Shown here: positions 18,802-27,720 of the stretch, piece by piece
How the letters are laid out: each line of letters begins with the position of its first letter
Position numbering within the stretch: position 1 is the stretch's first letter
Assembly (NCBI GenBank): GCA_022483465.1
Contig: JAKVNF010000003.1
Coordinates: forward strand, 62,001-126,000
Source: Lachnospiraceae bacterium
GTDB taxonomy: Bacteria > Bacillota > Clostridia > Lachnospirales > Lachnospiraceae
Reading direction: 5' to 3'
DNA: 64,000 nt
Notes under the pieces: model-generated
The model's database searches: none
Seen by the model: the letters and a program-made list of their open reading frames with translations, nothing else
Told to the model about the DNA's origin: nothing
Translations under genes and position numbers: made by a program

Positions 18802-19801
18802 GAAGGCTGTGGAACAGGCCACCATCCGGGAACTTGCCCGGATGGCGGGGGGAAAACGAACGGCAAAGGAGGGGCTTAGGGCGCTGGGAAAGCGGATCCT
18901 TCGGGGCGAGCACGTGCAGAAGGACCCGCTCTTTTGGCCGGCGGGGCTTCTTCTGCTTGGCCTTTGCGAGTGCGCCCTTGCTGGGGAGGAGGAAGCGGAA
19001 GATGCAGCGACAGCCTACCTGGAGAAGGCCCTGCAAAGGAATCCCGTCATCGCCCACACGGACGATGCGGTCGCGGCCTACGCGGCCCTTCGCCTCTACG
19101 AAAAGAGCGGGAACCCGAAACTGTTGTCTATCGCAGATGCCTGCGCGGCCTTTTTAAAGGGCGCAAGGCGCGACGGGAAGGGCTCCATCGTCTACAACGC
19201 GGCGCGGCAGAACCAGTACATCTTTGCGGACGGCGCGGGGGAGACGTCCCTGTTTCTTGCCCGCTACGGGGCCGTCCGGGAGGATGAGAAGGCGGGGGAG
19301 CTTGCCCTCCTGCAGCTTACCAACTGGTTTACCCTGGGGCAGGATGCCCGCACGGGTCTTCCCTACCACGGATACGACGCGGCCACGGGCCTGTGCCAGG
19401 GGATCGTCGGCTGGGGGCGGGCTGTCGGATGGCTCCTTTTGGGTGCCGCGGAGGTCCTTGCCCTGGACGGCGCGGGGCAGCTCTCCTTCCCGATCCGCAA
19501 GCTCTTTGCGGACGCTTTTGTCTATGAGCGGGAGGACGGCCTCTATGGCTGGACCCTGCCGGGAACCAGGGGACCTGCGGACACCTCCGCCTCCGGGATG
19601 ATCCTCTGGGCGAGAAAGCGCGCGGGTCTTGCGGAGGATGCGACAAAGAGCGAGGAGGCTCTCCTTGCTGCGGCCAGCGGGGACGGAACCGTCCTGCAGT
19701 GCTCCGCGGAGTGCATTGACTTTGGACAGTACGTGCAGCAGTACGGCGCCTACCCCTGGGGGCAGGGCGCCGTCTGCGCGGCACTTTGGGAATCATCATG
19801 A
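18791..19801 (+). CDS. GH88/GH105-like unsaturated uronyl hydrolase
   Basis: A 336-residue protein with the (alpha/alpha)6-barrel signature of GH88/GH105 hydrolases: HTDDAVAAYAAL, then YIFADGAGETSLFLARYG (aligned with the catalytic-Asp region, WADDLFM.PFLARYG in known members), GLPYHGYDAATG, GWGRAVGWLLLG, DTSASGMILWA and a final YPWGQGAVCAAL. Known members cleave unsaturated uronic acid residues left by polysaccharide lyases. There is no signal peptide, so it acts inside the cell. Start chosen at the ATG overlapping the flippase stop; the in-frame start at 18674 lies deep inside the flippase. Residue substitutions in the Asp motif leave activity uncertain. Confidence 0.78.
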   Translation: MTSKKAVEQATIRELARMAGGKRTAKEGLRALGKRILRGEHVQKDPLFWPAGLLLLGLCECALAGEEEAEDAATAYLEKALQRNPVIAHTDDAVAAYAALRLYEKSGNPKLLSIADACAAFLKGARRDGKGSIVYNAARQNQYIFADGAGETSLFLARYGAVREDEKAGELALLQLTNWFTLGQDARTGLPYHGYDAATGLCQGIVGWGRAVGWLLLGAAEVLALDGAGQLSFPIRKLFADAFVYEREDGLYGWTLPGTRGPADTSASGMILWARKRAGLAEDATKSEEALLAAASGDGTVLQCSAECIDFGQYVQQYGAYPWGQGAVCAALWESS

Positions 19802-21633
19802 TGAAGGATGTAATCAGGCGGCTCGGAACGATCATGACCAGGAGGCAGAAGCACAAGCTGGTGCTGCTCGCCTTCATGATGCTGGTGGGCGCGGCCCTCG
19901 AGACCGTGGGCACCTCCCTGATCCTGCCCCTTGTGGAAGTCGCCATGGACCCGGACGAGGTCCTGGAGAACAGGATCCTCTTTCGCATTTACACGGCCCT
20001 CGGCATGGAGAGCCCAAGGCACTTCATCATGGTGCTCTGCTTTCTCCTGTGCGGGGTGTACATTGCAAAGAACCTCTACCTGTACGTGATGTACAACACC
20101 CAGTACCGCTTCGTCTACGACGGCCAGTACGACACCTCCCGGCGGATCTTTGCAGACTACATCGGAAGGCCCTATGAGTACTATCTCAACGCCAGCACCG
20201 GCAAGGTGATGCGCAACATCCAGGGGGATGTCAGCGGGACCTACAGCCTGCTGCTCGCGCTCCTTCGCCTTGCGACGGAGTCGGTGATCTCGCTCTTTCT
20301 CTTTGTCCTTTCCTTTGTGACAAACCCCTGGATGACCGGCATCATGGCGCTCTTTATCGGCGGGGTGCTCCTCCTAAACCGAAAGCTCTTTGGACCGGTC
20401 CTGCACCACTATGGCCTGGAGGTGCAGCAGAACAACGCCCAGACCACCAAGTGGCTTTTGCAGGCGCTGACCGGCATCAAGGACACGAAGGTCCTCCACA
20501 AGGAGCGGTACTTCTCGAAGCAGTACGAGCACCATTCGGGCGTGCTCAATGCGATCCAGATCCGGCAGGCGACCCTCTCCAACATCCCCTCCCTCTCGAT
20601 TGAGACGGTGATGATGGTTGGCATCCTCGCTGCCGTGGGCGTCCTGATCCGGCAGGGCACCGGGGTCTCTTCCATGATCGGCCAGGTGGCGGTCCTTTGC
20701 ATGGTGGGCATCCGGATCCTGCCCTCCGCAAACCGGATCGCCAACGCCTTCAACGACATCTCCTACTACGAGCCGTCCCTTGCCGCCGTGGAGCAGGTCC
20801 TTGCCAAGACGGAGGCAGAAAAGGAGCGGCCAAAGGCAGACACTTCAAAGGAGGTGACCCGGGTCCCCTTCCAGAGGCAGATCCGCTTTGAGCACCTTTC
20901 CTACCGCTATCCCGGTACCGACACCGACATCCTGGCGGATGCGGACCTTATGATCCCCAAGGGGGCTTCTGTGGGCCTCATCGGTCCCTCCGGGGCCGGC
21001 AAGTCCACCACGGTGGACGTCCTCCTTGGCCTTCTCGTCCCCCGGGCGGGGAAGGTCACCGTGGACGGCGCCGACATCAGGGACAACCTCCCTGGCTGGT
21101 ACGACCGCATCGGCTACGTCCCCCAGATGATCTACATGCTCGACGACACGATCCGGGCCAACGTCGCCTACGGCATCGCGCCGGAGAAGATCGACGACGA
21201 GAAGGTCTGGCGGGCCCTCGCCCAGGCAAGGATCGACGGCTTTGTGCGGGATCTGCCGCATGGCCTCGACACCGGCATCGGCGAGCGGGGCGTTCGGATC
21301 TCCGGCGGCCAGCGGCAGCGCCTTGGCATCGCCCGGGCCCTGTACCACAACCCGGACGTTTTGATCTTCGATGAGGCGACCAGCGCTCTGGACTCCCACA
21401 CCGAGAACGGCATCATGGAGGCCATCGACGACTTCAAGGGCAGGAAGACGATCGTCATCGTCGCCCACCGGCTGACCACGATCCGCAGCTGCGACGCGGT
21501 CTACCGCGTGGAGGGCGGGGGCTTCCACCCCGTCTCGAGTAAAGAGCTTGCCGTCCTTCTGGAAAAGGCCACCGCGGAGGAGGAGAAGGAGAGACAGGCA
21601 AAGAAGGCAAAGGAGGAGGGGACAACGGCATGA
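19798..21633 (+). CDS. ABC exporter, fused membrane and ATPase domains (PglK/MsbA-like)
   Basis: A 611-residue half-transporter. About six membrane segments lie in residues 1-330, followed by an ATPase domain with Walker A GPSGAGKSTT, signature ISGGQRQRLGIARAL, Walker B VLIFDEATSALD and the H-loop IVAHRL. I start at the ATG overlapping the previous stop (ATGA) rather than a TTG 12 bases upstream. The sequence is closest in style to PglK-type flippases of lipid-linked oligosaccharides. A dimer would translocate a glycolipid using ATP. Its presence beside a Wzx-type flippase is unusual. Confidence 0.9.
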   Translation: MMKDVIRRLGTIMTRRQKHKLVLLAFMMLVGAALETVGTSLILPLVEVAMDPDEVLENRILFRIYTALGMESPRHFIMVLCFLLCGVYIAKNLYLYVMYNTQYRFVYDGQYDTSRRIFADYIGRPYEYYLNASTGKVMRNIQGDVSGTYSLLLALLRLATESVISLFLFVLSFVTNPWMTGIMALFIGGVLLLNRKLFGPVLHHYGLEVQQNNAQTTKWLLQALTGIKDTKVLHKERYFSKQYEHHSGVLNAIQIRQATLSNIPSLSIETVMMVGILAAVGVLIRQGTGVSSMIGQVAVLCMVGIRILPSANRIANAFNDISYYEPSLAAVEQVLAKTEAEKERPKADTSKEVTRVPFQRQIRFEHLSYRYPGTDTDILADADLMIPKGASVGLIGPSGAGKSTTVDVLLGLLVPRAGKVTVDGADIRDNLPGWYDRIGYVPQMIYMLDDTIRANVAYGIAPEKIDDEKVWRALAQARIDGFVRDLPHGLDTGIGERGVRISGGQRQRLGIARALYHNPDVLIFDEATSALDSHTENGIMEAIDDFKGRKTIVIVAHRLTTIRSCDAVYRVEGGGFHPVSSKELAVLLEKATAEEEKERQAKKAKEEGTTA

Positions 21634-22559
21634 TCATTGTGAGAGTCTGCGGGGGGCTCGGAAACCAGATGCAGCAGTATGCGCTGTACCAGAAGCTCCT
21701 GACTTTGGGGAAGGAGGCAAAGCTCGACGTCTCCTGGTTTTCGGACGAGGAGGCGATGGCACACGTCCTCGCACCGCGTGCGCTCGAGCTCACCCGCTTT
21801 GTGGATCTTCCGATGCAGGTGGCAGACGAAAAGGAGATCCGAAAGGTCCGGGGGAGCGCAGGGGCCCTTGGCTCCCTCCAGAGAAAGCTCCACATCTCGA
21901 AGGTCTTTTCGGAGAGCCGGATGTACCACCCGGAGATCTTCTCCATGGAGAGCGGGTATCTCGAGGGGTACTTTGCCTGCAACAAGTACTACGCGGACAT
22001 CCTGCCAAAGCTCCGGGCGCTCTTTCGCTTCCCGGAGATCTCAGACCCCGCCCTGCGGGAACAAAATGAGGTGCTCCTTGCCAGGATGAAGAGCGGGCAG
22101 GAGTTTCCTGTTGCCCTCCACATCCGGCGGGGGGACTACCTCGACAGGGAGAACGCGGCGATCCTCACCGGGATCTGCACGAAGGCCTACTACGAGAGTG
22201 CCTGCGCCTACATGGAAGAGCAGGCGGGGGATGCCCTTCCCCTTCACTTCTACGTCTTCTCGGACGACCCGGACTTTGCGAAAAGCTGCCGCTTCGGCAC
22301 GAAAGGAGTGGAGAACACCGTGGTGGACATCAACCACGGGGAGAACGCGATGCAGGACATCCGCCTGATGGCGGCCTGCCGGGGCATCATCACCGCCAAC
22401 TCCACCTTTTCCTTCTGGGGAGCAAGGCTGAACCCGGACCCCGACGCCGTGAAGGTGCGGCCCTTCCGCCACCGGAACAACCAGATCCCGGACCCGGTCA
22501 GGATGCACGACTACTGGCAGGGGTATGCGCTCATAGACAGGGACGGGAAGTTGCGGTAA
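21630..22559 (+). CDS. Alpha-1,2-fucosyltransferase (GT11)
   Basis: A 309-residue enzyme with full GT11 motifs: [15 protein letters not shown] at the N-terminus, [10 protein letters not shown] (intact HxRRGDY) and [14 protein letters not shown]. By family it transfers L-fucose from GDP-fucose in alpha-1,2 linkage to galactose; some members use other acceptors. It overlaps the ABC gene by ATGA and is the last gene of the polysaccharide operon. It is the most canonical of three GT11-type domains in the cluster. Confidence 0.92.
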   Translation: MIIVRVCGGLGNQMQQYALYQKLLTLGKEAKLDVSWFSDEEAMAHVLAPRALELTRFVDLPMQVADEKEIRKVRGSAGALGSLQRKLHISKVFSESRMYHPEIFSMESGYLEGYFACNKYYADILPKLRALFRFPEISDPALREQNEVLLARMKSGQEFPVALHIRRGDYLDRENAAILTGICTKAYYESACAYMEEQAGDALPLHFYVFSDDPDFAKSCRFGTKGVENTVVDINHGENAMQDIRLMAACRGIITANSTFSFWGARLNPDPDAVKVRPFRHRNNQIPDPVRMHDYWQGYALIDRDGKLR

Positions 22560-22599
22560 AATCAGACATTGTAAGACAAAACAAGCAAAGGACCAAATC

Positions 22600-23739
22600 A
22601 TGAGCAGAATTATTCTTACCGGCGACCGGCCCACCGGGCGCCTTCACATCGGACACTATGTCGGCTCCCTCCGCAGGAGGGTGCAGCTGCAGAACGAGGG
22701 GAAGTTCGACGAGATCCACATCATGATCGCCGACGCCCAGGCCCTCACCGACAACTGGGACAACCCGGAGAAGGTCCGCCAGAACATCTTCAACGTGGCG
22801 CTGGACTATCTCTCCTGCGGCATCGACCCCGACAAGACCAACATCCTGATCCAGTCCATGATCCCGGAGCTGACCGAGCTCACCTTCTACTATGCGAACC
22901 TCGTCACCGTGGCGCGCCTCGAGCGCAATCCCACGGTGAAGTCGGAGCTCGGCATGCGGGGCTTTGGCGAGAGCATCCCGGTGGGCTTTTTCACCTACCC
23001 GATCTCCCAGGCGGCGGACATCACCGCGTTCCTCGCGGACACGGTTCCCGCGGGGGAGGACCAGGAGCCGATGATCGAGCAGACCCGTGAGATCGTCCGC
23101 AAGTTCAACCAGATCTACGGGGAGACCCTGGTGGAGCCCAAGATCCTGCTCCCGGAGAACGCCGCCTCCCAGCGGCTTCCCGGCACCGACGGCAAGGAGA
23201 AGATGTCCAAGTCCCTGGGCAACTGCATCTACCTCTCCGATGAGCCGGACGAGATCAAGAAGAAGGTCATGAGCATGTACACGGATCCGGGGCACCTGCA
23301 TGTCGAGGACCCGGGCAAGGTGGAGGGCAACACCGTGTTCACCTACCTGGATGCCTTTGCGACGAAGGAGCACTTCGAGGAGTTCCTGCCCGAGTACCAG
23401 AACCTGGATGAGCTCAAGGAGCACTACAGAAGGGGCGGCCTTGGCGACGTCAAGATCAAGAAGTTCCTGAACAACGTCCTGCAGACCACCCTGGAGCCGA
23501 TCCGCAGCAAGCGCCACGAGTACGAGAAGGATCTCGCCTACGTGGAGGACGTCCTGAAGAAGGGCTCCGAGCAGGCCGAGGAGAAGGCCGCAAAGACCCT
23601 GGCTGCGGTGAAGGCGTCGATGAAGATCAACTACTTTGACGACAGGGAACTGCTCTTGCAGCAGCAGAAGACCTTTGACGATGCCGCGAAGGAGCGGGAG
23701 GCAAAGGAGCTGCAGAGACAGCGGCAGAAGCGCCGCTGA
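22600..23739 (+). CDS. trpS: Tryptophan--tRNA ligase
   Basis: A 379-residue class I aminoacyl-tRNA synthetase. [14 protein letters not shown] at the N-terminus carries the HIGH motif (residues 16-19), and KMSKS occupies residues 201-205. Charges tRNA-Trp in the cytoplasm. An AAAGGA ribosome site precedes the ATG. Only 40 bases separate it from the polysaccharide operon, too short for a tryptophan T-box leader, and no T-box sequence is present. The C-terminal 40 residues are very charged and helical, an extension common in clostridial forms. Confidence 0.96.
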   Translation: MSRIILTGDRPTGRLHIGHYVGSLRRRVQLQNEGKFDEIHIMIADAQALTDNWDNPEKVRQNIFNVALDYLSCGIDPDKTNILIQSMIPELTELTFYYANLVTVARLERNPTVKSELGMRGFGESIPVGFFTYPISQAADITAFLADTVPAGEDQEPMIEQTREIVRKFNQIYGETLVEPKILLPENAASQRLPGTDGKEKMSKSLGNCIYLSDEPDEIKKKVMSMYTDPGHLHVEDPGKVEGNTVFTYLDAFATKEHFEEFLPEYQNLDELKEHYRRGGLGDVKIKKFLNNVLQTTLEPIRSKRHEYEKDLAYVEDVLKKGSEQAEEKAAKTLAAVKASMKINYFDDRELLLQQQKTFDDAAKEREAKELQRQRQKRR

Positions 23740-23771
23740 GGGGAAGGCATGCAGCAAGGAGGGAGCTGGAT

Positions 23772-24998
23772 ATGACCTACGAAGAGGCGAAGCAGAAACT
23801 GGCGGCAGCAGGACAGGAGCATGCCCTGCAGTACTGGGGAGAACTGAAGGAAGAGGAGCGGCAGGCGCTCCTTGCCCAGATCGATGCCCTGGATTTTTCG
23901 ATGATCCACTACGTGAAGGATCGGAATGAACTCCAAAAGCGCGGGAAGATCACGCCCCTCGGCGCCATGGAGCTCCCCGAGATCGAGGCAAACCGGGAGC
24001 GCTACAAGGAGAAGGGCCTTGCCGCCATCCGCGCGGGCAAGGTCGCCGCGGTGCTCCTTGCGGGCGGCATGGGCACGCGCCTTGGCTCCGACAACCCCAA
24101 GTGCATGTATGACATCGGCCTCACCCACCCGGTCTTCATCATGCAGCGCCTGATCGAGAACGCGATGGACGTGGTGCGGGAGGCGGGCTGCTTCTTCCCG
24201 TTCTACATCATGACCTCCGACAAGAACCACGACGCCACGGTGCGCTTTCTGAAGGAGCACGACTTCTTCGGCTATGACCCGGCAAAGGTCCACTTCTTCC
24301 AGCAGGACATGGCCCCGGCCGTCGACTACGACGGCAAGGTCTACATGGAGGAGAAGTACCGCATCGCCTCCTCCCCCAACGGCAACGGCGGCTGGTTTGT
24401 CTCGATGGCAAAGGCTGGCCTCGTGAAACAGCTCCGGGAAGAGGGCGTGGAGTGGCTCAACTGCTTTGCCGTCGACAACGTGCTCCAGCGCATCGCGGAC
24501 CCCGTCTTCGTGGGCGCGGTGCTGGACCGGCAGGCGGCCTCCGGCGCCAAGGTGGTGCGCAAGGTGACCCCCGAGGAGAAGGTGGGCGCCATGTGCCTCG
24601 AGGACGGAAAGCCCTCCATCGTCGAGTACTACGACATGACCCCGGAGCTCCTCTGTGCCAAGGACGCAAAGGGCGATCCCGCCTACAACTTCGGCGTGAT
24701 CCTGAACTACCTCTTCCGTGAGGCGGATCTGGAAAAGATCATGAACGAGAAGCTGATGCTCCACATCGTGGAGAAGAAGATCCCGTACCTTGCGGCCGAC
24801 GGCACCCATGTCAAGCCGGAGAAGCCCAACGGGTACAAGTTCGAGCAGCTGATCCTGGACATGGTCCACGAGATGGACTCCTGCCTGCCCTTCGAGGTGG
24901 ACAGGGAGCGGGAGTTTGCGCCCATCAAGAATCGGACCGGCGTCGACTCGGTGGAGTCCGCCCGGGCCCTCTGCCAGAAGAACGGCATCTTGCTCTGA
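23772..24998 (+). CDS. UTP--sugar-1-phosphate uridylyltransferase (UDPGP/UAP1 type)
   Basis: A 408-residue eukaryote-type UDP-sugar pyrophosphorylase. The nucleotide-binding loop is LLAGGMGTRLG, followed by NPKCMYDIGL, then IMTSDKNH, FFQQDM and the late GYKFEQLILD segment, matching UDP-N-acetylglucosamine pyrophosphorylases. It would make UDP-GlcNAc, UDP-GalNAc or a related UDP-sugar from UTP. It lies between the exopolysaccharide operon and galE, so precursor supply is the likely role. Exact sugar specificity cannot be read from sequence. Confidence 0.9.
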   Translation: MTYEEAKQKLAAAGQEHALQYWGELKEEERQALLAQIDALDFSMIHYVKDRNELQKRGKITPLGAMELPEIEANRERYKEKGLAAIRAGKVAAVLLAGGMGTRLGSDNPKCMYDIGLTHPVFIMQRLIENAMDVVREAGCFFPFYIMTSDKNHDATVRFLKEHDFFGYDPAKVHFFQQDMAPAVDYDGKVYMEEKYRIASSPNGNGGWFVSMAKAGLVKQLREEGVEWLNCFAVDNVLQRIADPVFVGAVLDRQAASGAKVVRKVTPEEKVGAMCLEDGKPSIVEYYDMTPELLCAKDAKGDPAYNFGVILNYLFREADLEKIMNEKLMLHIVEKKIPYLAADGTHVKPEKPNGYKFEQLILDMVHEMDSCLPFEVDREREFAPIKNRTGVDSVESARALCQKNGILL

Positions 24999-25104
24999 CG
25001 ATGCGACAAAGTTCCATCCTTTTGGGACAATCGTGGATGGAGAAAACCATCCCCATCTGGCAGAATAGGAGCGTAGGAAGCGACAAGTTTCGAAGGAGGA
25101 AGGC

Positions 25105-26121
25105 ATGAAGATACTGGTAACCGGAGGCGCAGGATTTATCGGAAGCCACACCGTGGTGGAGCTGCAGAACGCAGGCCATGAGCCGGTCGTTCTGGACAAC
25201 CTCTACAACGCGAGCGAGAAGGTCATCGGCCGGATCGAGGCCATCACCGGCAAGAAGGTCCCCTTCTACAAGGTCGACATCCGCGACCGGGAGGGCTTAA
25301 ACCGGGTATTTGACGAGGTGAAGCCCGAGGCGGTCATCCACTTCGCCGGGCTCAAGGCCGTCGGCGAGTCCGTGAAGAAGCCCTGGGAGTACTATGACAA
25401 CAACATCACCGGCACCCTGACGCTGGTCGACGTCATGCGCAAGCACGGCTGCAAGAACATCATCTTCAGTTCCTCCGCCACCGTGTACGGCGATCCCGCC
25501 TTTGTGCCGATCACCGAGGAGTGCCCGAAGGGCAGCTGCACCAACCCCTACGGCTGGACCAAGTCCATGCTGGAGCAGATCCTGACGGACATCCAGCACG
25601 CGGATCCGGAGTGGAACGTGATTCTGCTTCGCTACTTCAACCCGATCGGCGCCCACAAGTCCGGCACCATGGGTGAGAACCCCAACGGCATCCCGAACAA
25701 CCTGATGCCCTACATCACCCAGGTGGCAGTCGGCAAGCTGAAGATGCTCCACGTCTTCGGCAACGACTACGACACCCCGGACGGAACCGGCGTGCGCGAC
25801 TACATCCACGTGGTGGACCTGGCAAAGGGCCATGTCTGCGCACTCAAGAAGCTCGCTCCCGGCTCCGGCCTGTCCATCTACAACCTGGGCACCGGCCACG
25901 GCTACAGCGTGCTGGATATTGTGAAGAACTTTGAGGCGGCCACCGGGATCAAGATCCCCTATGTCATCGATCCCAGACGCCCCGGGGACATTGCGACCTG
26001 CTACTGCTCCGCCGAGAAGGCAAAGAAGGAGCTGGGCTGGGAGGCACAGTACGGCATCCGCGAGATGTGCGAGGACTCCTGGAGATGGCAGAAGCAGAAC
26101 CCGAACGGCTATGACGGGTGA
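25105..26121 (+). CDS. galE: UDP-glucose 4-epimerase
   Basis: A 338-residue short-chain dehydrogenase/reductase. The Rossmann loop is [26 protein letters not shown] carries the catalytic Ser/Thr, and YGWTKSMLE holds the YxxxK pair. [12 protein letters not shown] and the [12 protein letters not shown] block are typical of GalE. It interconverts UDP-glucose and UDP-galactose (possibly UDP-GlcNAc/GalNAc). A strong AAGGAGGAAGGC site precedes the ATG. The 106-base gap upstream contains an imperfect hairpin but no clear terminator. Confidence 0.97.
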   Translation: MKILVTGGAGFIGSHTVVELQNAGHEPVVLDNLYNASEKVIGRIEAITGKKVPFYKVDIRDREGLNRVFDEVKPEAVIHFAGLKAVGESVKKPWEYYDNNITGTLTLVDVMRKHGCKNIIFSSSATVYGDPAFVPITEECPKGSCTNPYGWTKSMLEQILTDIQHADPEWNVILLRYFNPIGAHKSGTMGENPNGIPNNLMPYITQVAVGKLKMLHVFGNDYDTPDGTGVRDYIHVVDLAKGHVCALKKLAPGSGLSIYNLGTGHGYSVLDIVKNFEAATGIKIPYVIDPRRPGDIATCYCSAEKAKKELGWEAQYGIREMCEDSWRWQKQNPNGYDG

Positions 26122-26144
26122 GACCGCGCCCTGCAGGGAGGACC

Positions 26145-26423
26145 ATGTTTCGACTGCGCGCAAGAGTGTGTAAGAACAACCACTGCCTGAGAGAGACCGT
26201 GGTGGAGGAGGGTTCTGGCGACACCAGGACCCACAAGGTGCTCCACGCCCTGAACCAGGCGGTGATGGAACTGGATCTGGCAGAGCCCATCTGGCTCGAG
26301 AAGAACATCCGCGACTTTCAGCGCCGCGCGAGGTGCCGGTTTGACAGGGACTCCTTTGTGGAGGAGGTCGACTTCGACTACCTCGAGATTGCCGTCCTGG
26401 AAGAGGACGGGGACTTCGTCTGA
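26145..26423 (+). CDS. Small conserved-looking protein of unknown function
   Basis: A 92-residue protein starting at the ATG preceded by AGGGAGG, 23 bases after galE. It is highly charged, has no membrane segment, and contains CKNNHC near the N-terminus, an arginine-rich centre (RDFQRRARCRFDRD) and an acidic C-terminus (EEVDFDYLEIAVLEEDGDFV). It overlaps the next gene by one base (TGATG). I do not recognise the family. The operon position suggests co-translation with the transglutaminase-like gene. Confidence 0.7.
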   Translation: MFRLRARVCKNNHCLRETVVEEGSGDTRTHKVLHALNQAVMELDLAEPIWLEKNIRDFQRRARCRFDRDSFVEEVDFDYLEIAVLEEDGDFV

Positions 26424-27640
26424 TGGGAAATGCAAATCGACAAAAGCGAACAGGCTCCGGCTTGGCCCGGGGCCTGTTTGTCGTTGCACTGCTTCTTCTG
26501 CTGGCGCTTGCCATCCTTCCCTGGGAGAATGGGAAGGCGCCGGAGCCCGCGCCCCTCTGGGAGGAGATCCCGGGGACGTCGGAGACGGAGGCAGCAGAAG
26601 CGGATCATACACAGGGAACCACCGCCTCCGAGGAGACCGGGGCCGAAGAGGAGAGCACACCCCTCTACTGCAGGGGGCTTCTCTCCGACGCGGACCGGGC
26701 CCTCTACGATGAGATCCTCTCGGGCATCACCTCCCGGCAGGAGACGACCCTCTCCACCCTGGACAAGGACGCCCTCTCCCGGGTCTACGAGTCGGTCCTT
26801 GCCGACCACCCAGAGATCTTCTACGTCAACGGCTATGCGTACACGACCTACACGAGCTTTGGCAAGGCAAGAGCCCTCACCTTCTTGGCAAAGTACACGA
26901 AGACCGAGGAGGAGCAGGCCAAGGAGGCGTCCGAAATCGACGCCGCCGTGGAGGAATTCCTGGCGAATGTCCCCCGGGACGGGGATGACTACGACGCCCT
27001 CCTCGCGGCCTACACGCGCCTTATTGAGACCACGCAGTACGACACCGCGGCGGTCGAGGAGGGCCAGAACATCACCTCGGTCTTTTTGGACCACCGGAGC
27101 GTCTGCAACGGCTACGCTAAGGCTCTGCAGCTTTTATGTCAAAAGCTCGGCATGGAGACAGCCCTGGTGACCGGCACGGCGGACGGCGGTTCCCACGCCT
27201 GGGACCTGGTCCGGGCCGACGGGGACTGGTACTACGTGGACCCCACCTGGGGCGATGCCCTGGAGGAGGATGGGTCCGGGACCGGCCGCATCAACTACGA
27301 CTACCTGTGCGTCACGGGGGCGGACCTTGCCCTGACCCATGAGGACGGGGTGTCCTTTGCCCTGCCGGACTGCACGGCGACAAAGGACAACTACTACGTC
27401 CGGGAGGGGGCATACTTCACCTCCTTAAACACGGACCAGCTCTTAAACCTCGTCTCGAAGGCCCTTTCCTCCGGGGCGGACGCGGTGCGCCTTCGCTGCG
27501 CGGACGACGCGGTATTTGCAAAGATGAAGGGGGACCTTGTGGACAACAGCGGGATCTATCAGTACCTGCCGGATGTCACCTCCCTCTCCTACACGGTGGA
27601 CGAGACCATGCATACCCTGTGCTTTTTCCTTCCACAATAA
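26423..27640 (+). CDS. Membrane-anchored transglutaminase-like protein
   Basis: A 405-residue protein with an uncleaved-looking N-terminal membrane anchor (residues 16-33) and an acidic Ala/Glu-rich linker. A transglutaminase-like domain shows an intact triad: Cys228 in SVCNGYAKAL, His258 in SHAWDLV and Asp273 in YYVDPTWGD. Family members act as cysteine proteases or amide-bond enzymes outside the cell, often on the wall. The substrate is unknown. It ends just upstream of two hairpins facing hflX. Confidence 0.88.
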   Translation: MGNANRQKRTGSGLARGLFVVALLLLLALAILPWENGKAPEPAPLWEEIPGTSETEAAEADHTQGTTASEETGAEEESTPLYCRGLLSDADRALYDEILSGITSRQETTLSTLDKDALSRVYESVLADHPEIFYVNGYAYTTYTSFGKARALTFLAKYTKTEEEQAKEASEIDAAVEEFLANVPRDGDDYDALLAAYTRLIETTQYDTAAVEEGQNITSVFLDHRSVCNGYAKALQLLCQKLGMETALVTGTADGGSHAWDLVRADGDWYYVDPTWGDALEEDGSGTGRINYDYLCVTGADLALTHEDGVSFALPDCTATKDNYYVREGAYFTSLNTDQLLNLVSKALSSGADAVRLRCADDAVFAKMKGDLVDNSGIYQYLPDVTSLSYTVDETMHTLCFFLPQ

Positions 27641-27645
27641 AAAAT

Positions 27646-27720
27646 CTCCCAGCCAAAAAGCTGGGAGTGAAACGTCCCCCAAGGCGCTTTCTGCCGCCTG
27701 GAGGGACATTTTTTTAACCT
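27646..27720. terminator. Two hairpins between convergent genes
   Basis: An 8-bp perfect stem (27646-27653 with 27660-27667) is followed by a second, longer imperfect stem (about 27674-27710) that runs into a T-tract on the plus strand. They separate the transglutaminase-like gene from hflX, which ends at 27714 on the other strand. The second hairpin overlaps the end of hflX. Confidence 0.75.

Noticed and set aside
22560-22599. T-box leader for trpS
   Set aside because: Only 40 bases lie between genes and no T-box sequence or terminator is present.
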